A DNA stretch of 64,000 nucleotides from Pacificispira sp040217575 (GTDB taxonomy: Bacteria; Pseudomonadota; Alphaproteobacteria; UBA8366; Aestuariispiraceae). The position numbers were made by a program, and so were the translations under genes. The stretch is from assembly GCA_040217575.1 (NCBI GenBank), contig JAVJPW010000006.1, positions 434,001 to 498,000 on the forward strand. The letters are read 5' to 3'. Of this stretch, positions 27,313-35,759 are shown in pieces. Numbering within the stretch: position 1 is the first letter of the stretch; every line of letters starts with the position of its first letter. Under the pieces are notes generated by a model that saw only the letters and a program-made list of their open reading frames with translations, did not search any database and was not told the origin of the DNA.

Positions 27313-28182
27313 GTGGCGAAGCGCGCGAAGGGACCAGAGGCACGGACCGCACAGCCGTTGCGGACCCTTGCGCAACGGGCCATTTTCCTTCTGTGCCTGG
27401 CGGGTGCGCTGTCGCTCATGGTGATCGGCCGGTCCGATCCGCAGACCCTGGAACGCGCACGCATCTACGTCACCGACATTGCCGCCCCGATCCTGGACGT
27501 TATGTCCCGGCCGTTCGACGCGGCTGAAGATCTGGTCGCCGAAGGTCGCGACCTGATTTCCCTGCGTGAGGAAAATGCACGCTTGCGTCAGGAAGTGGCC
27601 CGCCTTCAGAACTGGCAGGCGGTCGCCCGCCACCTGGAAATCGAGAACGGTCATTTGCGCGACCTGATGGCATATGAACCGACCGAAGTGTCGCGCCATA
27701 TCACGGGCCGGGTCATCGGCGTCGGCGGTACTTTCGTGCGTTCGATCCTGCTGGACGTCGGTTCCACCGACGGGGTGCGCAAGGGACAGGCCGCGATGAC
27801 CGGGGAAGGTATGATCGGTCGTGTGGCCGAGGTGGGCCGGAACTCGTCGCGCGTGCTGTTGTTGACCGACCTGAACAGCCGCATTCCGATCATGATCGAA
27901 GAATCCCAGGCACGCGCCATTCTGGCCGGCGACAACACCGCCTTTCCGCGGCTGATCTATGGCGCCGCGAATTCCGACCTGGAACCGGGCCAGCGTGTAG
28001 TGACTTCCGGCGACGCCGGTGCTTTCCCGCCCGGCCTTCCCATCGGGATCGTCGCCAATGCGGACGAAAACGGCGTGCGGGTCCAACCCTTCACACCGGA
28101 AGAACGGCCGAACCTGGTACGGCTTCTTGATTTCGGATTGGCGGGCGTGCTGGATGATAGTGTCGCGCCGGCAGACGAATGA
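27313..28182 (+). CDS. mreC: Rod shape-determining protein MreC
   Basis: MreC is a bitopic periplasmic scaffold linking MreB with PBP2 and RodA. The 289-residue product has a basic cytosolic start, one membrane helix (AIFLLCLAGALSLMVI), then a coiled coil around LREENARLRQEVARLQNW and a beta-rich domain containing GMIGRVAEVGRNSSRVLLLTD. Translation starts at GTG 27313 after AGGAAAGCA. Confidence 0.94.
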   Translation: MAKRAKGPEARTAQPLRTLAQRAIFLLCLAGALSLMVIGRSDPQTLERARIYVTDIAAPILDVMSRPFDAAEDLVAEGRDLISLREENARLRQEVARLQNWQAVARHLEIENGHLRDLMAYEPTEVSRHITGRVIGVGGTFVRSILLDVGSTDGVRKGQAAMTGEGMIGRVAEVGRNSSRVLLLTDLNSRIPIMIEESQARAILAGDNTAFPRLIYGAANSDLEPGQRVVTSGDAGAFPPGLPIGIVANADENGVRVQPFTPEERPNLVRLLDFGLAGVLDDSVAPADE

Positions 28183-28257
28183 TCTTTTGACGTTCGGTCC
28201 GGTTATGCGGGCCGGCGCGATTTTTGGTCCATTGAGTGAGCGCCCGACCGATTTGCC

Positions 28258-28770
28258 ATGATGAACAGGCTGGATCATTTCGCACGCGGACTGCTGCCGC
28301 TCTTCACCCTGCTGACGGTTATCGTCTTCAGCGCGGTGCCGACGGGTCTGCCGCTTTATGCGATGATCGCGCCGCAGTTGGCGCTGATGACGCTCTATTA
28401 CTGGTCGATTTATCGGCCCGAACTTCTGAACCCCTTGATGGTGCTTGTCCTGGGCCTGCTTCAGGACATGCTGATCGGCGGTATCCCGGGGATCACGTCC
28501 TTCATTCTTCTGGTGGCCTATCTGGTCGTTGTCTCTCAGCATCGCTTTTTCCATGGCAAGAGTTTCAGCGTCGTCTGGTGGGGATTTATGCTGGTCGCGC
28601 CCGGCGCCGCGCTGATGGCGTGGTTCGGCAACATCGTGCTGACCGGGCAATGGATCGATCCGACGTCCTCTCTGGTCAGCCTTCTTCTGACCATCATGCT
28701 TTATCCCGTCCTGGCGGCGTTTCTGAGCCAGGTCCACAAGCTGGTGCCCGCGCGCGAGGTGATCCTGTGA
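28258..28770 (+). CDS. mreD: Rod shape-determining protein MreD
   Basis: A 170-residue membrane protein with about five helices, in the fixed position after mreC. VLGLLQDMLIGGIPGITSF is the conserved MreD segment, followed by a QHRFFHGKSF loop. MreD works with MreC in the elongation complex. Starts at 28258 and 28261 are both ATG. A 75-base gap separates it from mreC. Confidence 0.9.
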   Translation: MMNRLDHFARGLLPLFTLLTVIVFSAVPTGLPLYAMIAPQLALMTLYYWSIYRPELLNPLMVLVLGLLQDMLIGGIPGITSFILLVAYLVVVSQHRFFHGKSFSVVWWGFMLVAPGAALMAWFGNIVLTGQWIDPTSSLVSLLLTIMLYPVLAAFLSQVHKLVPAREVIL

Positions 28771-28786
28771 CCATGGAGGATCGCCC

Positions 28787-30784
28787 ATGAACCCGGAAAA
28801 GATTCGCGCCCGGCATTTCAGCCGCCGCGCCGCACTGATGCTGGGCGGGCAATGTCTGGTCATGGGGGGGCTGGCCGCGCGCCTGTATTATCTGCAGGTT
28901 GTGGAAAGCGAACGTTACGCGACGCTGGCGGAAGAAAACCGCATCAATTTCGGGCTGATCGCGCCGCCGCGCGGATTCATCGTCGACCGGCTGGGCGATT
29001 ATCTGGCGATCAATGTTCAGAATTACCGGGTCGTTCTGGTGCGCGAACAGGCGGAAAACGCGGGTGGGCTGGACACCGTCCTGCAGAAGCTGGTCCAGTT
29101 GATCGACCTGGACGAAGCCACGGTGGAACGGATCCGCCGGGAGGCGGCGCGGCGCCTGGCCTTCGTTCCCATCACGGTGGCCGAACATCTGAGCTGGTCC
29201 GAAGTCAGTCGCATCGGCGTCAATCAGCCGGACCTGCCCGGCGTCAGCATCGATGTCGGACAGACCAGGCATTATCCGTTCCAGGATGCGCTGGCCCATA
29301 TCATCGGATATGTCGCGGCGGTTTCGGAATCCGACCAGACCGGGGACCCGCTTCTGGAACTCCCGGGGTTCAAGATCGGCAAGAACGGCATCGAAAAACA
29401 TTACGACCTGGCGCTTCGCGGCACGGCCGGCACCCGCAAGGTGGAAGTGAACGCCCTGGGCCGTGTCATCCGTGAAATCGAACGCCAGGAAGGGCAGCCG
29501 GGGCGCGAGGTGCGGCTGACCATCGACAACCGGCTGCAGAGCTTCGGCCATCAGCGCCTGGCGGACGAACGGGCCGCCGCCGCCGTGGTCATGGATGTCC
29601 ATAACGGCGACATTTTGTCGATGGTGTCCGTCCCGTCCTATGACCCCAATGCCTTCAGCGAGGGGATCAGCGCCACCGAATGGCAGGAACTGGTCCAGAA
29701 CCCCTATAACCCGCTGACGAACAAGGCGGTGGGCGGGCAGTATGCGCCGGGGTCCACCTTCAAGGTGGCGGTCGCGCTGGCGGCGCTGGAAAACGGAATA
29801 TCGCCGGACCATTCGGTCTATTGTTCCGGGCATACGGAACTGGGCGACCGCCGCTTCCACTGCTGGAAACGCCACGGCCACGGGTCGATGAACCTGACGT
29901 CGGCGATCGCGGAATCCTGTGACGTCTGGTTCTATGACGTGGCGCGCCGCGTCGGCGTCGACCGCATCGCAGAAGTATCGAACCGCCTGGGCCTGGGGGT
30001 CACCAGCGGGATCGAACTGCTGGGTGAACGCGCGGGCCTGATCCCGACCAGACAGTGGAAGCGCGATACCCTGGGCCAGCCCTGGCACATGGGCGAGACG
30101 CTGGTGATCGGCATCGGTCAGGGGTTCGTCCTGTCGACCCCGCTGCAGCTGGCGGTCATGACCGCGCGGGTCGTCAATGGCGGAAAGGCCGTCTTGCCGC
30201 GTCTGTCCTATCCGGTGCCGGGCTTCGACGCACAGGGCCGCCCCCTGCCCGAAGGGTTGGGCGCGACGGATTACGAACCCTCGCCCGAGGAACGGCTGGC
30301 CGCGGCAACACGCGCCGCGGGGGCTGTCGGGCCGTTGCCGGACCCGCAGGGGCCGAGTTTCGACGACATGGGCTTCAACCCGGCGCATCTGGACATTGTG
30401 CGCAATGCGATGGACGAAGTGGTGAACGGTCCGCGTGGCACGGCGCGCGCATCCGCCCTTCGGGTTGCGGACTTCACGATGGGTGGTAAGACCGGCACCA
30501 GCCAGGTCCGCCGCATTTCCCAGGCGGAACGGGACGCCGGCATCCGCAGCGGCGAAGACATCGCCTGGCGTCTGCGCGACCATGCGCTGTTCGTCGGCTA
30601 TGCGCCGGTCCACGACCCGCGATTTGCGGTGTCCGTCATTGTCGAACATGCCGAAGGCGGGTCCCGCGCGGCGGCGCCGGTCGCCCGCGACTTGCTGGAA
30701 GAAACGCTGCGCCTGCAGGGGTTCGTGACGGCCGAAGGACTGCCGGCCGACCCGACGGGTGGCGCGGACGGGGGGGCTGGCTGA
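28787..30784 (+). CDS. mrdA: Penicillin-binding protein 2 (elongasome transpeptidase)
   Basis: PBP2 cross-links peptidoglycan during cell elongation. The 665-residue protein has one N-terminal membrane anchor, a dimerisation/pedestal domain and a C-terminal transpeptidase domain. The active serine is S323 in GSTFK with Lys K326, SCD serves as the SxN-type triad, and KTGTS begins at K568. The ATG follows GGAGG with 7 bases spacing. An extended segment before KTG (FDDMGFNPAHLDIVRNAMDEVVNG) is normal for the family. Its stop overlaps the rodA start by one base (TGATG). Confidence 0.95.
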   Translation: MNPEKIRARHFSRRAALMLGGQCLVMGGLAARLYYLQVVESERYATLAEENRINFGLIAPPRGFIVDRLGDYLAINVQNYRVVLVREQAENAGGLDTVLQKLVQLIDLDEATVERIRREAARRLAFVPITVAEHLSWSEVSRIGVNQPDLPGVSIDVGQTRHYPFQDALAHIIGYVAAVSESDQTGDPLLELPGFKIGKNGIEKHYDLALRGTAGTRKVEVNALGRVIREIERQEGQPGREVRLTIDNRLQSFGHQRLADERAAAAVVMDVHNGDILSMVSVPSYDPNAFSEGISATEWQELVQNPYNPLTNKAVGGQYAPGSTFKVAVALAALENGISPDHSVYCSGHTELGDRRFHCWKRHGHGSMNLTSAIAESCDVWFYDVARRVGVDRIAEVSNRLGLGVTSGIELLGERAGLIPTRQWKRDTLGQPWHMGETLVIGIGQGFVLSTPLQLAVMTARVVNGGKAVLPRLSYPVPGFDAQGRPLPEGLGATDYEPSPEERLAAATRAAGAVGPLPDPQGPSFDDMGFNPAHLDIVRNAMDEVVNGPRGTARASALRVADFTMGGKTGTSQVRRISQAERDAGIRSGEDIAWRLRDHALFVGYAPVHDPRFAVSVIVEHAEGGSRAAAPVARDLLEETLRLQGFVTAEGLPADPTGGADGGAG

Positions 30785-31935
30785 TGGCGATCCGGCATGG
30801 GGAGTTGCGCCAGCCCGAAATGACCCTGTTTCAGAAGATCTGGCAGATCAACTGGACCATGTGGATTCTGGTCGGCCTGTGCGTCGGGGTCGGGATTGCC
30901 ATGCAATATTCCGCCGGCAACGGGTCGTGGGATCCGTGGGCCCGCAGCCAGTTCCAGAAATATGTGATATTCGCGCTTGGCATGCTGGTCCTGGCGGTGA
31001 TCGATATCCGCGTCGTCCTGCGCTATGCCTATCTGGTCTATGCGGTCGTGCTGGCGCTTCTTGTGGTGGTGGAGGTAAAGGGCGCCATCGGCGGCGGTGC
31101 CGCACGCTGGATCATCATACCGGGGCTGGGGACTTTCCAGCCGTCGGAGGTGATGAAATTCGCGCTGGTCCTGGCGCTGGCGCGTTATTTCCACCGCCTG
31201 TCTTACGAGGATGTGGGACGCCTCAGCTACCTGGTGGTGCCGACCCTGATGGTCGCGGCGCCGATGCTTCTGATCCTGCGCCAGCCCGACCTGGGCACGG
31301 CCATCGTCATTGCCGGTGGCGGGGTCGTCATGTTCCTGCTGGCTGGCGTGCGCTGGTGGAAATTCGCACTGATCGGTATCGCCGCAATCGCGGCCAGCCC
31401 CGTGGTCTGGGGTCTGCTGCACGATTATCAGCGGCGGCGCATCCTGGTGCTGCTGGACCCGGAATCCGACCCGCTGAACAGCGGCTATCACATCCTGCAG
31501 TCGATCATCGCGATGGGGGCGGGCGGCGTGACCGGGCGCGGGTTCACGCGCGGGTCGCAAAGTCACCTGAATTTCCTGCCGGAAAAACAGACGGACTTCA
31601 TCTTCACCATGCTGGCCGAAGAGTTCGGGCTGATCGGTTGTCTGGTCCTGATGGGGCTTTACCTGATCCTCATGTTCTATGGGTTCTTCATCGCACTTCG
31701 CGCGCGAAACCAGTTCGGGCGGCTGTTGGCGATGGGCTGCATGGTCACCTTTTCCTTCTATGTCTTCATCAACATCGCCATGGTCATGGGGGTCATTCCG
31801 GTGGTCGGCCTGCCGCTGCCGCTGGTCAGCTATGGCGGGTCAGCGCTGCTCGCCGTCATGTTCGGCTTTGCCCTTATCATGAATGTCTATGTGCACCGTG
31901 ACCTGCGCATCGGCCGCCAGGGGGAAGCGGTCTGA
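30784..31935 (+). CDS. rodA: Rod shape-determining glycosyltransferase RodA
   Basis: RodA (mrdB) is the SEDS-family peptidoglycan polymerase that pairs with PBP2. The 383-residue membrane protein has about ten helices and the family signatures IPGLGTFQPSEVMKFALVLA, LRQPDLGTAIVI, LNSGYHILQSIIAMGAGG, FLPEKQTDFIFTMLAEEFG and GLPLPLVSYGGSALL. Coupled to mrdA. The last gene of the block; the 135 bases after it lead to the tRNA-Lys gene and I see no gene in them. Confidence 0.95.
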   Translation: MAIRHGELRQPEMTLFQKIWQINWTMWILVGLCVGVGIAMQYSAGNGSWDPWARSQFQKYVIFALGMLVLAVIDIRVVLRYAYLVYAVVLALLVVVEVKGAIGGGAARWIIIPGLGTFQPSEVMKFALVLALARYFHRLSYEDVGRLSYLVVPTLMVAAPMLLILRQPDLGTAIVIAGGGVVMFLLAGVRWWKFALIGIAAIAASPVVWGLLHDYQRRRILVLLDPESDPLNSGYHILQSIIAMGAGGVTGRGFTRGSQSHLNFLPEKQTDFIFTMLAEEFGLIGCLVLMGLYLILMFYGFFIALRARNQFGRLLAMGCMVTFSFYVFINIAMVMGVIPVVGLPLPLVSYGGSALLAVMFGFALIMNVYVHRDLRIGRQGEAV

Positions 31936-32070
31936 CGGCGCGCCGGTCGCGCGGCCGCATTTCTGTCACCGGGGGCGGTTTCTTCTCTCGACAAGCGGGG
32001 CCGGACCCGCTATACGCTCGCCACCTCGCGCGGCCCTGACCTTGCCGCGCTTCCGACCCGATCCGGGCAC

Positions 32071-32146
32071 GGGCCATTAGCTCAGCTGGTAGAGCATCCG
32101 ACTCTTAATCGGCAGGTCGTAGGTTCGAATCCTACATGGCCCACCA
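32071..32146 (+). tRNA. tRNA-Lys (anticodon CTT)
   Basis: A complete 76-base cloverleaf. The 7-bp acceptor stem is GGGCCAT with ATGGCCC, the D arm GCTCAGCTGGTAGAGC, the anticodon loop CTCTTAA with anticodon CTT at 32104-32106, and the T arm GTAGGTTCGAATCCTAC. Discriminator A and an encoded CCA follow. The top pair of the anticodon stem is a mismatch. The last 10 bases are also the start of the integrated element's repeat, so the element rebuilt the tRNA 3' end. Confidence 0.95.
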
Positions 32147-33718
32147 TTCCCGTACAAAACTGGGCACCTTCCCTCTGTCCGGATTGTTGGCTTTCATCAG
32201 TGAATGCGCCAGCATAGCCTTTGATCCGCTTATTCGGATTTCCTCTTCATCCACCTCAACACGGTCAACAAGCAGGCGGATGTATTCTTTTCGTAGCTTG
32301 CTGTCATTGCCATTCAGCAACTCCCGATATGCGGAAGCAAAATTCTCCAGGTTTCGATTGGACAATAGGTTGGCGGGGATGTCCCGTTTCCTACTCAGTA
32401 ACGCCTTTAAGCGAAGAAGTTCCTCATGCCGCTGCTCGTACCTGGAAAGACTGGTCCGGAAATGGCCGCTGTCTGTAATCACACCTTCAGCTAGGTTCGT
32501 GTAGAGACGATCGATAGCTTCTTCGACCTTCCGCAGTTCTACATTGATCTCTTTCTCACGAGACCGCGTGTCGCTTATCTGTCTTTCTGCTCGTTCCCCA
32601 AGTTGCTGGAGCAGCAGTTTGAGGCGATCTGGGTTAAGCAATCGCGTTTCCAGTTGATCTACAACGAGGGTATCTAAGAAGTCCATGGGCACGTTCGGCG
32701 CATCGCAAACTGACTTCCCTTCGGTCACTCGCTTGTTGCAGGCATAATATCGGTACTTTCCGCCTTTGCCGGTTCTCAATGTCATTCCGCCGCCACACCG
32801 AGCGCATTTTGCGACGCCTGTCAGCAACGTAGGTCCATTGACGATCCGGGGTGCGGTGTTAGTCGGGCGCCGCGCTTCAAGAAGCTTTTGAATTTTCTCA
32901 AAGCGCTCAGGCTCAATGATCACAGGTGTTTCAATTTCAATCCATTCCGAACGATCTTTGAGCTTCTTTGTCTTCGCATTTCTGCGATTAAAAAAATGTT
33001 TCCCCATGTACGTGGTTCGCGTGAGAATTTGATGCACAAGGGATACGCTGAACGGGCGACCCTTGCGATAGCGTAGTCCTTTTGTGTTTAGGTCGCTGGC
33101 GATGGTTCTGACACCGTCTTTCCTTAGGTAGCGTTGAAAGATGTCTCGAACTATCTCAGCTTCCTGCGGCTCGATCTCCAGGCGCTTCTTTACCGTTGAT
33201 CCTCGTGTTTCTGCGGCGACGGTGCGATAACCATAGGGCGGGACAGCGCCATTCCAGAAGCCTTGACGCGCGTTCTCTTTCATGGCGCGTACGACATGTT
33301 TTGCATTTTCTCGGCTCTGATATTCGTCGAAGACGGAGAAGATTTGGCGCACCATATTGCCGGCCGGATCGTCTCCCGTTTGCTGTGTAATTGAAACGAG
33401 CGATACACCGCGCTTTTCCAGTTTCCGAACATAGAACTCAAACTGATACATATCTCGAAAAAATCGGGAGAAGCTGTGTACGACGATGTAGTCGAATTGT
33501 GAGGTGTTTCCTTCCGTTACAGCGGCAATCATTTCCTGAAGGCCAGGACGATTGTCATCCGTAGCGGAAAGGCCGCGGTCACTGTATTCGGCGACAACTT
33601 CCCATCCCTCCCGTTCACAGTACTCAAGAAGCTGGCGGCGCTGGTCAGGGATAGAAAGGTCTTTCTCAGCTTGTCGGGCTGTAGATACTCGCAGGTAGAT
33701 AGCTGCTTTCTTTCCCAT
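32132..33718 (-). CDS. Large serine recombinase (integrase of the tRNA-Lys element)
   Basis: This 528-residue site-specific recombinase should catalyse integration and excision of the element. The N-terminal resolvase domain has the nucleophile S12 in IYLRVSTARQ and later RPGLQEMI and DYIVVHSFSRFFRD. A recombinase domain (GVRTIASDLNTKGLRYRKGRPFS region) follows, then a zinc ribbon (CARCGGGM, then YYACN...C) and a coiled-coil segment near residues 400-440. GGAGG with 7 bases spacing supports the start at 33718. The stop codon lies inside the tRNA-Lys gene: the last residues WWAM are encoded by the tRNA 3' end, so the C-terminus depends on the integration site. Confidence 0.93.
   Translation of the reverse strand: MGKKAAIYLRVSTARQAEKDLSIPDQRRQLLEYCEREGWEVVAEYSDRGLSATDDNRPGLQEMIAAVTEGNTSQFDYIVVHSFSRFFRDMYQFEFYVRKLEKRGVSLVSITQQTGDDPAGNMVRQIFSVFDEYQSRENAKHVVRAMKENARQGFWNGAVPPYGYRTVAAETRGSTVKKRLEIEPQEAEIVRDIFQRYLRKDGVRTIASDLNTKGLRYRKGRPFSVSLVHQILTRTTYMGKHFFNRRNAKTKKLKDRSEWIEIETPVIIEPERFEKIQKLLEARRPTNTAPRIVNGPTLLTGVAKCARCGGGMTLRTGKGGKYRYYACNKRVTEGKSVCDAPNVPMDFLDTLVVDQLETRLLNPDRLKLLLQQLGERAERQISDTRSREKEINVELRKVEEAIDRLYTNLAEGVITDSGHFRTSLSRYEQRHEELLRLKALLSRKRDIPANLLSNRNLENFASAYRELLNGNDSKLRKEYIRLLVDRVEVDEEEIRISGSKAMLAHSLMKANNPDRGKVPSFVREWWAM
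32137..32148 (+). repeat. Left attachment-site core (attL), TGGCCCACCATT
   Basis: The 12-base sequence comprises the tRNA acceptor end, discriminator and CCA plus two bases. It recurs exactly at 42310-42321 in the same orientation. Bases on either side differ, which marks the limits of the shared core. Confidence 0.85.
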
Positions 33719-33737
33719 CCTAGCGCCTCCAGTCATT

Positions 33738-33887
33738 TCAGCTATGCTGGATCATCGATATCACGATATCCATCAAATGCTCTGCGAGAAGGTCTACCTC
33801 AGCATCCGTAATCGGAAGCCATTCTGGTAGATCATCCCGTACGTTGATTTCGTCCCTATTCGGGTGGTTTGAAGTCGATTGGGCCAA
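33738..33887 (-). CDS. Small protein upstream of the recombinase (TTG start or +1 frameshift)
   Basis: A 49-residue acidic reading frame ends 19 bases before the recombinase start. Its C-terminal part (LPEWLPITDAEVDLLAEHLM) looks like a genuine helical protein with good codon use. A near-perfect AGGAGG lies 6 bases before an ATG (33891) in a different frame, which reads MIGPIDFKPPE and stops at 33856. The 49-residue frame itself can only start at TTG 33887, 10 bases from the AGGAGG. Either TTG is the start, or the ribosome shifts +1 near CCC-GAA-TAG to join both frames, or one base was gained. Its place suggests a role with the recombinase, such as directionality control. Confidence 0.45.
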   Translation of the reverse strand: MAQSTSNHPNRDEINVRDDLPEWLPITDAEVDLLAEHLMDIVISMIQHS

Positions 33888-33936
33888 TCATGGCGCACCT
33901 CCTTTCTTGCATCATCTATTCCGGCCCTGTCCGTTC

Positions 33937-34134
33937 CTATCCGTTCCGTGAACCTGATTGCTTCTCAAACAACTGATAGAGGTCCGTCTCCATCCCGTTG
34001 CGTCCCATCTCGTCCAAGACGAGTTTCCTGAATGCCTTGAACCGATCTTGCGGAAGGGCGGCCTCCGCGATTGTCAGAATTCGCGTCACACGATGGTTGA
34101 GCAGCGCGAGTATCGCCTTGGGTTCGACGCTCAT
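33937..34134 (-). CDS. Small hypothetical protein coupled to the initiator gene
   Basis: A 65-residue, largely helical protein of mixed charge (RVTRILTIAEAALPQDRFKAFRKLVLDEMGRNG). I do not recognise the family. Its ATG overlaps the stop of the replication-initiator-like gene (ATGA), so it is almost surely translated. Position between initiator and recombinase suggests an accessory replication or copy-control protein; this is inference only. Confidence 0.6.
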   Translation of the reverse strand: MSVEPKAILALLNHRVTRILTIAEAALPQDRFKAFRKLVLDEMGRNGMETDLYQLFEKQSGSRNG

Positions 34135-35246
34135 TGCCCCAACCTTATTTCAAGCATTTTCCGTTCAACATCGTTCCGCCAGATTTGTTCGTCGGTATGG
34201 CGGCTTAGCATCTTGGAGAGCAAAGGCATAAATGCTTCGAAAGAAAGACCGTCATCTGCTCCGTGTTGGACTGCATGAATGGCTGCAATGTACTTGCAGT
34301 GACCAAGCATGGACTTCAGCGCTTTGTGCTTCCGCCAGGAAAGGGCTGAGTCGTCATCTATGACAGCGACTAGTCCCGTTTGCGGCAATGAAGCAATATC
34401 GGTCTGTAAGGCTTCCCAGAGCGGATGCAATGGCCATCGCGAACGGTTTGCATCAGCCGTCCGTGTCCGAAGTGTTGTGTGGTTGGTTGCAACTTCGCGA
34501 AGCAAGTCCGCTTGAAAGTCTTTCAGGTCTTCGAATGTTCGTATGCCAGCTTCTCTCAGCCGAGCGTTTCGGATTTGAAACTCTACACGCCAAACGCCAT
34601 CGGTTTGGTTCCATAGCTGGTAGAACCAAGTCTTTTCGCTAGCTTGGGCAATTTCTGCGACCTTGTCGTAAACACGTACGACGGTATGTCCAACACCGAA
34701 TTGAAAGGATTGGAACTGGCGATGTTCGCGCCAACTTGCGTCCTTCGTCGCGCGTGTCACAAAGTTTTTCTCGTCAAAATCCAGTTTGGGAAGAGTGTAG
34801 TCGAATGCCCAATCTGCGCGAGAGATGACTTCTGGCCTGAGTTGACGGAAGCCAACGCTTTCGGCCCATGAGAGGAAGCGCTGCATCAGCCCTTCGGCAC
34901 CTTCCGTCCAAAGCCCCTCGCTGGAAAACTGAACATGGCAAGATGGGCTGAGCCTTTCGCTCAGTCGTACCTCAAAGGCCCGGTTTGATAGAACGTAACG
35001 ATAGGGGCTTTTCCCGTATGGCCTGAGAGCGAAGGTTTCAGTGCCTAGCGTGACCTCGGCTAGCCTCTCCTTTCGCTCCCGTCCAATGCGTTCCTTTAGA
35101 AACTCTATCTCATCCCAGTCAATATCGCATGCCATCGTGTCGAGATAGAAGCTAACGTACAGGCTATCCAGACCGCGAATGAGAAGCTTTGGCGCTTCAT
35201 TTCGATCTTGGTTTCCCGCCTCGTGGATTGATGCAATATTAGACAT
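34131..35246 (-). CDS. Replication-initiation-factor-like protein
   Basis: The 371-residue protein contains segments typical of the rolling-circle-type replication initiation factor family found in integrative elements and phages. These are LDSLYVSFYLD near the start, SRADWAFDY, then VVRVYDKVAEI followed by WFYQLWNQTDGVWRVEFQIRNARLREAGI. In that family the Tyr of RVYDK is a candidate nicking or binding residue. The ATG at 35246 with AGGA 7 bases upstream is preferred over a TTG 21 bases earlier. It implies a circular replicating stage of the element. The family call rests on these motifs; catalytic details were not confirmed. Confidence 0.6.
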   Translation of the reverse strand: MSNIASIHEAGNQDRNEAPKLLIRGLDSLYVSFYLDTMACDIDWDEIEFLKERIGRERKERLAEVTLGTETFALRPYGKSPYRYVLSNRAFEVRLSERLSPSCHVQFSSEGLWTEGAEGLMQRFLSWAESVGFRQLRPEVISRADWAFDYTLPKLDFDEKNFVTRATKDASWREHRQFQSFQFGVGHTVVRVYDKVAEIAQASEKTWFYQLWNQTDGVWRVEFQIRNARLREAGIRTFEDLKDFQADLLREVATNHTTLRTRTADANRSRWPLHPLWEALQTDIASLPQTGLVAVIDDDSALSWRKHKALKSMLGHCKYIAAIHAVQHGADDGLSFEAFMPLLSKMLSRHTDEQIWRNDVERKMLEIRLGQ

Positions 35247-35273
35247 CGTATGTCCTATCTTGTGCAAAATTTT

Positions 35274-35759
35274 TTACAAGCGCACGCGCTTTGCGATCAC
35301 TGCAACGTTGACAATGATCGCGCTGGCATAATCGGTTAACGGGTTCTCAGACTGCAAAAGGTTGATGACCAACTTTTCCCCTTTGAACAGTGGTTTGAAC
35401 ATCGATGTCTCTAAAGGGGAGTGAAAGGCAAACTGAAGGAAGAAATCTTCATTTCCCGCGATAGCGTTTTGCCACTGCGAAGTTCCTTCAAGCATCTCGA
35501 ACCATTCAGCGATCTGGGCAATCATCTCGACAGTAATACCGTAACGTACGAGTTCACTAACTATTGCGGCCTTATAAACTTCCACGTCCTTGTAAACACG
35601 GCTGACACCTGTACCCGTCCTCTTGCCGCCGAGTGGGATCAGTATGTCGTTGTTGGTCCAATGCCGGATTTGACGCATGAGGCGCTGAACCTCGTCCAAT
35701 TCGCCAGTCATCGAAATTGCGGCAGCGATGTCCTTAACGGTGTAAAGGTGCTCGCTCAT
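35274..35759 (-). CDS. MerR-like DNA-binding regulator or excisionase
   Basis: The 161-residue protein opens with YTVKDIAAAI and continues through RLMRQIRHWTNNDILIP to SRVYKDVEVYKAAIVSELVRYGITVEMIAQI. This is a winged-helix MerR-type arrangement with an R-H-W at the recognition-helix end. The C-terminal half (FFLQFAFHSP...) is not a known ligand domain to me. It is the first gene of the leftward operon and sits next to repeated CGTATACGT sequences, its likely operator. It could repress the operon or act as a directionality factor. Confidence 0.6.
   Translation of the reverse strand: MSEHLYTVKDIAAAISMTGELDEVQRLMRQIRHWTNNDILIPLGGKRTGTGVSRVYKDVEVYKAAIVSELVRYGITVEMIAQIAEWFEMLEGTSQWQNAIAGNEDFFLQFAFHSPLETSMFKPLFKGEKLVINLLQSENPLTDYASAIIVNVAVIAKRVRL

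Noticed and set aside
28694..30649. 651-codon open frame antisense to mrdA
   Set aside because: It is the shadow of PBP2. The forward frame has all transpeptidase motifs; the reverse frame is low-complexity and Arg-rich.
32132..33718. Tn3-type or small invertase resolvase
   Set aside because: The protein is 528 residues with recombinase, zinc-ribbon and coiled-coil parts, which is the large serine recombinase layout; no transposase or terminal inverted repeats are seen.
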